A stretch of 64,000 nt of DNA from Asticcacaulis excentricus CB 48 (GTDB lineage: Bacteria; Pseudomonadota; Alphaproteobacteria; Caulobacterales; Caulobacteraceae): positions 586,501 to 650,500 of the forward strand of contig NC_014817.1 of NCBI RefSeq assembly GCF_000175215.2, in the 5' to 3' direction. The position numbers and the translations under genes were made by a program. The notes below the pieces were generated by a model, which saw only the letters and a program-made list of their open reading frames with translations, did not search any database and had not been told where the DNA came from. Positions 58,768 through 64,000 of the stretch are shown here, piece after piece; the stretch's first letter is position 1; each line of letters opens with the position of its first letter.

Positions 58768-59513
58768 AGGCGCGCGGCGTCCATCAGGTGCCGCATCCGA
58801 CTGACCGAAGCCTCAAGCCCCACAAAGATGGCTTCACCGATCAGGAAGTGGCCGATATTCAGCTCTTTGATCTGAGGCACGCGCGAAATAAAGGTCACGG
58901 TGTCGTAGTCGATGCCGTGGCCCGCATGGACCTCGATACCGACCTCGGCCGCCATGTGTGCCGCCCATTCGAGCTTCTTCATCTCGGTTTCGACGATCGA
59001 ACGTTCCCCTTCGCGCCAGGCGTCGCACAGGGCGCCCGTGTGGAATTCGACGACCGGCGCGCCGATATTCGACGCCGCCGATACCTGAAGCGGGTCAGTG
59101 GCAATAAACAGCGAGGAGCGGATACCGGCTGCATTTAGCCGTGCCACCGCCGGGCCCACCACGTCAATATTCCCCGCTACATCCAGACCGCCCTCGGTGG
59201 TGCGTTCCTGACGCCGTTCGGGTACCAGACAACAGGCGTGCGGCTTGAGATCAAGCGCAATGCCGATCATCTCATCGGTCACCGCCATCTCGAAATTCAG
59301 CGGTTTGCCGAATTCATCACAAACGGCTTTCAGCGCCCAGATATCCTTATCGATCACGTGGCGGCGATCTTCGCGCAGGTGCGCCGTGATGCCATCGACC
59401 CCGGCCTCCAGCACCTGCCGCGCGCCGCGCGCCGGGTCAGGTGCATGGCCGCCGCGCGCATTACGCACCGTGGCGATGTGGTCGATATTGATCCCCAGAC
59501 GGATGCGGTTCAT
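58764..59513 (-). CDS. pdxJ: Pyridoxine 5'-phosphate synthase
   Basis: PdxJ closes the pyridine ring of vitamin B6 from 3-amino-2-oxopropyl phosphate and deoxyxylulose phosphate. The 249-residue protein starts RLGINIDHIATVRNARGG and contains DGITAHLREDRRHVIDKD and EVHAGHGIDYDTV. PLP made here is used by GlyA and HemA in this window. Confidence 0.96.
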   Translation of the reverse strand: MNRIRLGINIDHIATVRNARGGHAPDPARGARQVLEAGVDGITAHLREDRRHVIDKDIWALKAVCDEFGKPLNFEMAVTDEMIGIALDLKPHACCLVPERRQERTTEGGLDVAGNIDVVGPAVARLNAAGIRSSLFIATDPLQVSAASNIGAPVVEFHTGALCDAWREGERSIVETEMKKLEWAAHMAAEVGIEVHAGHGIDYDTVTFISRVPQIKELNIGHFLIGEAIFVGLEASVSRMRHLMDAARL

Positions 59514-59518
59514 GGACG

Positions 59519-60109
59519 TCAGGCCTTTTGCGACAGACGACGGCTGCCAGGGTCCTGCACCGGAATGGCGGCCAGTTCCGGCGGCAGGGCATCGGAGGGA
59601 TAGGCGGGCACTTCGAGGCTGGCCAGCGAGATCAGCGGCACGCCCACATCTGCCTTGCCCCCCGACCGGTCAACAATACAGGCCGCCGCGACGACTTCGC
59701 CGCCCAATGCCTGAATGGCGGCGATACATTCGCGCGACGACAGGCCGGTGGTGACGATGTCTTCGACCATGACCACCTTCGCGCCGGGTTCGATGTGGAA
59801 GCCGCGACGCAGCTTGAACTCACCTTCGACGCGCTCAACATACATGGACGGGACTTTCAGGTGCCTCGCCGTCTCATAGCCCGGAATGATGCCGCCCACC
59901 GCCGGCGAAATCGCCACATCGACGCTACCGGCCTGCGCCACGATCTTTTCGGCCAGCGCCTTGCACAGGCGCTCACAGCGGTCGGCGTTCATGAAGACAA
60001 GGTTTTTTTGCAGGAACAGCGGCGAATGCAGCCCGCTCGATAACACGAAATGCCCCTCTCTCAGGGCATTGGCGTCACGAAATTCATTGATCACGTCTTC
60101 AGAGGTCAT
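59519..60109 (-). CDS. pyrE: Orotate phosphoribosyltransferase
   Basis: PyrE joins orotate to PRPP in pyrimidine synthesis. The 196-residue protein has GHFVLSSGLHSPLFLQK, the PRPP-binding KVVMVEDIVTTGLSS and a C-terminal Arg/Lys tail. It follows spoT by 67 bp. Its neighbours, spoT and pdxJ, are the same in many alphaproteobacteria. Confidence 0.96.
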   Translation of the reverse strand: MTSEDVINEFRDANALREGHFVLSSGLHSPLFLQKNLVFMNADRCERLCKALAEKIVAQAGSVDVAISPAVGGIIPGYETARHLKVPSMYVERVEGEFKLRRGFHIEPGAKVVMVEDIVTTGLSSRECIAAIQALGGEVVAAACIVDRSGGKADVGVPLISLASLEVPAYPSDALPPELAAIPVQDPGSRRLSQKA

Positions 60110-60176
60110 GGGAGGGTCCCGGCAGTATGTGTTTTGCCGCTACATAGGCCAAATCGCCGTCGAACCCAAAGGATTT

Positions 60177-62630
60177 TTAGCCCCTGATCCGCTCGACCCC
60201 CTCGACCGAGGGATTGGTGCGGATCGCCGCCGTAATATTGGTCAGGTGGCGGGCATCCAGCACCTCGACTTCGAATTCCGCATCGAGGAAATCGACCTGC
60301 TGGTTCGACAGGCGGATATTGACGATATTACCTTTCGCCTCACCGATCAGGGTACAGACCTGCCCCAGAACGCCCGGCTTGTTGCGCATATTGGCGCGGA
60401 TACGCGCGGGCGAGACGGTGTTCTTTTCGGCGTTGAGCGTCCATTGCAGGTCGATCCACACCTCTTTTTGCCCCTCATAGGCTTCCAGTTGCTCGCATTC
60501 GATTGAATGGACGTGCACTGCCGCGCCTTCGACAATGCCAACGATGCGGTCACCCGGCACCGGGGTGCAGCAGCGCGAAAAGACGATCTTCTGCTGCGGC
60601 CGCAGCGCATGGCCGCGCACAAAGGCCGTGGCGTCTTCACCATCCTTGATACGGCTAAAGGAATCCGTGGTCAGGGTGGCGGGCAGTTTCAGGCCGGGGA
60701 ACAGGGCCTCCAGCACCTTGGCCGGGGCGATCTTGCCGCGGCCACACAGCTCAAAAAGCTCATCCTCGCTCTGCACCTGAAAGCGCTCAAAGGCCGGACG
60801 CCAGGACATGTCGGTCAGGGTCTTTTCGACCTGCGCCGCCCCGCGTTCCAGCGCCGAGCGCCCCAGACGGATGAAGTCGTCGCGCTGGGTCTGACGGATG
60901 CTGCGCCGGATGGCCGCACGGGCGCGTCCGGTAATGGTCAGAGACTGCCAGTCCGGGTTTACCCGCGCTTCGACGCCGGTGATGATTTCGACCTGATCGC
61001 CATTCTGCAAGGGCGTGCGCAGCGGCTTGTGCTCGCCATTGATTACGGCGCCGATAGCCTTGTCGCCCACCTCGGTATGCACCGCATAGGCGAAGTCGAG
61101 CGGCATGGCCCCACGCGGCAAGGAGATCAGGCGGCCCTTGGGCGAGAAGCAGAAGACCTGATCGAGGAACATTTCCAGCTTGGCGTGTTCGACCCATTCG
61201 TCGGAATCGCCACCATTTTCGGCGATCTGCACAATGGCGCGCAGATTGGCGATGGGGTTGCGCTCGGCCCACTGGGTCGCCGCCGCCTCATCGAAGCCAT
61301 AGGCCTGGTTTTTATAGCCCCAGTGCGCCGCCAGCCCCTCTTCGGCCACGCGGTCCATCACCTCGGTGCGGATCTGCATTTCGATGCGCGCGCCCTTGTG
61401 GCCGATGACGGTGGTATGCAGGGACTGATAGTTGTTGGACTTGGGCGTTGAGATAAAGTCCTTGAAGCGGTCCTGTACGCACGGCCACTTGCGGTGCAGC
61501 ACGCCCAGAGACAGGTAGCAGTCGTCCGGGCTATCGACGATGACACGAAACGCCACAATATCCGACAGTTGCGAAAAGCCGATCGACTTGCGTTGCAGCT
61601 TGCGCCAGATCGAATAGGGCGATTTCTCACGCCCCGACACCCGCGCCTCAATACCGGCGACCGACAGCGTATCCTGAATATCGCGCGCAATATCGGCGAC
61701 CGCAGCGCCCTTCTGATCGCGCAGATCGGCCAGTCTTTGCAGGATGGCCGCGCGCCCGCGCGGATTGATAAAGGTGAAGGCCAGATCTTCCAGTTCGGTG
61801 GCAAAGCGGTTGCAGCCGATCTGACGGGCCAGCGGCGCATAGACCTCCAGCGTTTCACGCGAAATGCGTTCGCGCTTGTGCTCCGGCACGTATTGCAGGG
61901 TGCGCATATTGTGCAGACGGTCGGCCAGCTTCACCAGCAGCACGCGCACGTCCTTGGAAATGGCCAGAATGAATTTGCGCAGGTTTTCCGACTGCTTGGT
62001 GTATTCGGATTTCAGTTCCAACCGCGTCAGCTTGGTGACGCCTTCGACCAGTTGCGCGATCTCTTCGCCGAACAGCGAAGCGATTTCTTCGCGTGTGGCG
62101 GGCGTGTCTTCGATGGTGTCGTGCAGCAGCGCCGTCACGATGGCCGCCGAGTCCAGCTTGTAATCGGTCAAAATCCCCGCCACCTCGATCGGGTGGGCGA
62201 AATAGGGGTCGCCCGAAGCGCGCAACTGCGCCCCGTGCATACGCATGGCATAGACATAGGCGCGGTTGAGAAGCGCCTCATCGACGGTCGGATCATAGGC
62301 CGCCACCCGGTCGATCAGCTCCATCTGACGCAGGAAACGGCGCTTCGGAGCCGGGGTAGGCGCAGGCTTGGGAGCCTGCGCCATCTGCGTCATTGACGGC
62401 ATTTCCGGGGGTGTCTGGATCGGAGGCGTTTCCGCCGGCGGATCGAGCGGCGGTGCTTCAGGTGGGGGTATGATATCCCCTTCCTTAGGCTCACCGGGGG
62501 GAACTTCCGGGGGCGTTTCTTCCGGGAAACCGGGCGGCACAGCAGGCGGTTCGTTTTCAGACGAAACCCGTGCCGTGATTACCGATTGACCTTCAGTTGC
62601 CATGTCCAGAACCGTACTCTTCTCATACAT
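60177..62630 (-). CDS. spoT: Bifunctional (p)ppGpp synthetase/hydrolase (RSH)
   Basis: The only long RSH in most alphaproteobacteria makes and degrades (p)ppGpp under starvation. The 817-residue protein has a Pro/Glu-rich N-terminal extension (about 25-95), the HD hydrolase domain (ALLHDTIEDTPATREEI, RLHNMRTLQYVP), the synthetase domain (GREKSPYSIWRKLQRK, YQSLHTTVIG), a TGS domain (GAMPLDFAYAVHTEVGDKAIGAVING) and an ACT domain ending VDFLDAEFEVEVLDARHLTNI. ATG 62630 has AAGGAG 5 bp upstream. It heads the run to recO. Confidence 0.95.
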   Translation of the reverse strand: MYEKSTVLDMATEGQSVITARVSSENEPPAVPPGFPEETPPEVPPGEPKEGDIIPPPEAPPLDPPAETPPIQTPPEMPSMTQMAQAPKPAPTPAPKRRFLRQMELIDRVAAYDPTVDEALLNRAYVYAMRMHGAQLRASGDPYFAHPIEVAGILTDYKLDSAAIVTALLHDTIEDTPATREEIASLFGEEIAQLVEGVTKLTRLELKSEYTKQSENLRKFILAISKDVRVLLVKLADRLHNMRTLQYVPEHKRERISRETLEVYAPLARQIGCNRFATELEDLAFTFINPRGRAAILQRLADLRDQKGAAVADIARDIQDTLSVAGIEARVSGREKSPYSIWRKLQRKSIGFSQLSDIVAFRVIVDSPDDCYLSLGVLHRKWPCVQDRFKDFISTPKSNNYQSLHTTVIGHKGARIEMQIRTEVMDRVAEEGLAAHWGYKNQAYGFDEAAATQWAERNPIANLRAIVQIAENGGDSDEWVEHAKLEMFLDQVFCFSPKGRLISLPRGAMPLDFAYAVHTEVGDKAIGAVINGEHKPLRTPLQNGDQVEIITGVEARVNPDWQSLTITGRARAAIRRSIRQTQRDDFIRLGRSALERGAAQVEKTLTDMSWRPAFERFQVQSEDELFELCGRGKIAPAKVLEALFPGLKLPATLTTDSFSRIKDGEDATAFVRGHALRPQQKIVFSRCCTPVPGDRIVGIVEGAAVHVHSIECEQLEAYEGQKEVWIDLQWTLNAEKNTVSPARIRANMRNKPGVLGQVCTLIGEAKGNIVNIRLSNQQVDFLDAEFEVEVLDARHLTNITAAIRTNPSVEGVERIRG

Positions 62631-62753
62631 GCAGGCTCCTTAGATAAGAGCCCCGCCACGCGAGTCAAAGAGTAACCCCGCAAACCTATAATCGCCAATA
62701 AAAAAGCAGGGTTTATAACAAGAGGCATTGAAGATCACTCTGTGTATTCGTTT

Positions 62754-62800
62754 CGCGAATGTCTTATGTCTCTGATACATATGAGACATTCGCGTTTTTT
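62754..62800 (+). terminator. Orphan plus-strand terminator upstream of spoT
   Basis: CGCGAATGTCTTATGT (62754-62769) pairs with the segment 62777-62794, with one bulge and a 7-base loop, and T6 follows at 62795-62800. No plus-strand gene lies upstream. It may end a small RNA or antisense transcript. Confidence 0.6.
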
Positions 62801-62873
62801 AACCGACCGGATGCGTCAGCATCTTCGGGCGTTGGTGTTATGCGCAAAGTTATGGGCAGGCGCGCGCGCAAAG

Positions 62874-62905
62874 AAAAACACCGGCCTGAGCAACAGGCCG
62901 GTGTT
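62874..62905 (-). terminator. Rho-independent terminator after rpoZ
   Basis: AACACCGGCCTG (62877-62888) pairs with CAGGCCGGTGTT (62894-62905) around AGCAA; on the minus strand U5 follows. It lies 27 bp beyond the rpoZ stop. Confidence 0.85.
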
Positions 62906-62931
62906 CCAAATATTCAAAAGATAGCAGAGGC

Positions 62932-63291
62932 TTAGTAGCGCTCTTCCTGACCACCATCGCGGTCGGACTGAAGCGCGCGGATCAGCTCGCTTTCCGACAT
63001 CTGCTGATGCTGCGGATCGGCCAGCAGGGCCAGGGTCTCGGCCTCTTCCTCGGCTTCGGTGCGCTCATCAACGCGTTGCAGCGAAGCGATCAGGCTTTCG
63101 GTCAGGCTTTCCGGCGGCAGCTTGTCTTCGGCGATCTCACGCAGGGCCACAACCGGGTTTTTGTCGTTGTCGCGGTCGAGCAGGATCGAAGCACCCGAAG
63201 AGATGGCGCGGGCGCGATGTGCCGCCAGCAGCACCAGATTGAAACGGTTATCGACCTTCTCGACGCAATCTTCGACGGTGACGCGAGCCAT
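62932..63291 (-). CDS. rpoZ: RNA polymerase omega subunit
   Basis: Omega supports assembly of the beta' subunit and, in some bacteria, ppGpp binding. The 119-residue protein starts MARVTVEDCVEKVDNRFNLVLLAAHRARAIS, with KNPVVALREIAEDK, and has a Glu-rich C-terminal tail longer than in E. coli, normal for the class. ATG 63291 starts the family N-terminus; a longer frame (from 63339) is not supported. It precedes spoT, as in many proteobacteria. Confidence 0.95.
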   Translation of the reverse strand: MARVTVEDCVEKVDNRFNLVLLAAHRARAISSGASILLDRDNDKNPVVALREIAEDKLPPESLTESLIASLQRVDERTEAEEEAETLALLADPQHQQMSESELIRALQSDRDGGQEERY

Positions 63292-63486
63292 GCAGAACCC
63301 TTTGCAAATAATGACAAAAACGCCGCCGCCAAGACGCATTTCGCCTTGACCGACAGCGTGAGCCGTGTTCGTTCACCCCGTCTTTACCCAGTGCCGCTGT
63401 AAAAGACAAGAATTACTTGTCATTTGCGTTCACGCCGCTGCGCAGCGGTTGCACCGCCTGCCCGCCTCGCCTAAGAGACGCGCATC

Positions 63487-64000
63487 ATGTCCGCTGCGTC
63501 CTCCCCTGTTGCGTCCCCATCCGCCCTGTCACGCTGGAGCGGCTATGCTCTGGCTCTGGCCGGCGCGTTTCTATTCGCCACCAAGGGCATCTTCATCAAG
63601 CTGGCCTATGCCTATGAGGTCGATGCCTCGACGCTTTTGACCCTGCGACTTCTGATCGCCACGCCCTTCTTTATCGTGGTCGGCCTGATCACCCGCTATC
63701 GCCAGCGAAAGGCCGCGCCCTTGTCGGGCAGCCTGTATCTCAAGGCACTGGCGGTTGGCGCGCTGGGTTACTGGTTCGCCAGCTATACCGATTTCGAAGG
63801 GCTGGTGCACCTGTCGCCGCAGTTTGAACGCCTGATCCTGTTCACCTATCCTTTGTTCGTCATCCTTCTGGGGGCGTGGCTGTTCCGACAGCCACTGAAA
63901 GTGCTGGCCCTGCCCGCCTTTGTCATTGCTTATGCCGGTCTGGCCCTTGTCTTCTGGTCGGAAGCGGGCAGCGGCGGGCCGGACGTTGCCATAGGTGCCG
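63487..64000 (+). CDS. EamA/DMT-family transporter, N-terminal part (cut by window end)
   Basis: The frame from ATG 63487 stays open to the last base (171 codons). It has at least five hydrophobic helices with the DMT start YALALAGAFLFATKGIFIKLAY and the EamA-type GLVHLSPQFERLILFTYPLFVILLGA, where one EamA repeat ends. Members export amino acids or metabolites; the substrate is unknown. The second half lies outside the window. Confidence 0.85.
   Translation, partial: MSAASSPVASPSALSRWSGYALALAGAFLFATKGIFIKLAYAYEVDASTLLTLRLLIATPFFIVVGLITRYRQRKAAPLSGSLYLKALAVGALGYWFASYTDFEGLVHLSPQFERLILFTYPLFVILLGAWLFRQPLKVLALPAFVIAYAGLALVFWSEAGSGGPDVAIGA

Larger units (their letters stand above)
62631..62931. 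other. Intergenic region between spoT and rpoZ
   Basis: About 300 bp without a gene. It holds the rpoZ terminator, a strong plus-strand hairpin with a T6 tail and the spoT promoter region. A short open frame (62742-62924) has no family features. Confidence 0.5.

Overview
The window looks like chromosomal DNA from an alphaproteobacterium of the order Caulobacterales. An Asticcacaulis- or Caulobacter-like genome is my best guess. It rests on gene order (relA/spoT-pyrE-pdxJ-acpS-lepB-rnc-era-recO; glyA-nrdR-rib-nusB-thiL; yceD-plsX-fabH-ihfA-merR; eno-ftsB-pdh), on glycine-route haem synthesis (hemA of the ALAS type), on a lipoyl domain fused to PDH E1-beta, and on high-GC codon use. No database search was possible, so genus is an inference.

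Layout. 1-3 kb: the end of trpE, a small membrane protein and a Kef/YbaL-type antiporter whose 3' end lies in an intergenic repeat. 3-9 kb: a GPH/MFS sugar-type symporter, mazG, a TolB-like propeller protein, and an HxlR regulator with a two-gene ABC transporter. 9-11.7 kb: Fur-box-preceded sodB, pncC/cinA, ratA and lipA. 11.8-18.5 kb: an accessory block with a lipidated hydrolase, an acyl-CoA-ligase-like enzyme, and a DUF2946/TonB receptor/PepSY set that suggests metal uptake. 18.5-26.6 kb: the pyruvate dehydrogenase operon, ftsB, eno, a HAD phosphatase and rpmF. 26.9-33 kb: a Tyr-rich glycine-zipper protein, two tRNA-Pro genes, merR-ihfA-fabH-plsX-yceD and a CBP3-type chaperone gene read leftward, then bamE. 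33-42.6 kb: the proton-pumping pyrophosphatase and the thiL-nusB-ribH-ribB-ribE-ribD-nrdR-glyA cluster. 42.7-50.5 kb: a RelE/ParE toxin-antitoxin pair, hemA, hemB, motB, bpt and exoD. 50.7-51.4 kb: a complete IS1595-family insertion sequence. 51.6-63.3 kb: parC, a GFA protein, the recO-era-rnc-lepB-acpS-pdxJ-pyrE-spoT run and rpoZ. A DMT-family transporter gene runs off the right end.

Most genes are housekeeping: central carbon entry (eno, PDH), lipoate, riboflavin, haem, fatty-acid initiation, translation, stringent response, membrane protein export and DNA topology. The less ordinary content is (a) several families of intergenic inverted repeats, including an AATCTGTG/CACAGATT family present at three or four places and probably split by the IS; (b) a shared GAACAWTGTTC palindrome in front of two unlinked genes; (c) a riboflavin cluster whose RibD lacks its deaminase half and whose RibB carries a GTP cyclohydrolase II-like domain without zinc cysteines; (d) an IS transposase with Lys where the first catalytic Asp is expected; (e) a 121-bp imperfect palindrome between era and recO; (f) a possible small RNA upstream of spoT. 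I found no CRISPR array, prophage or clear new defence system.
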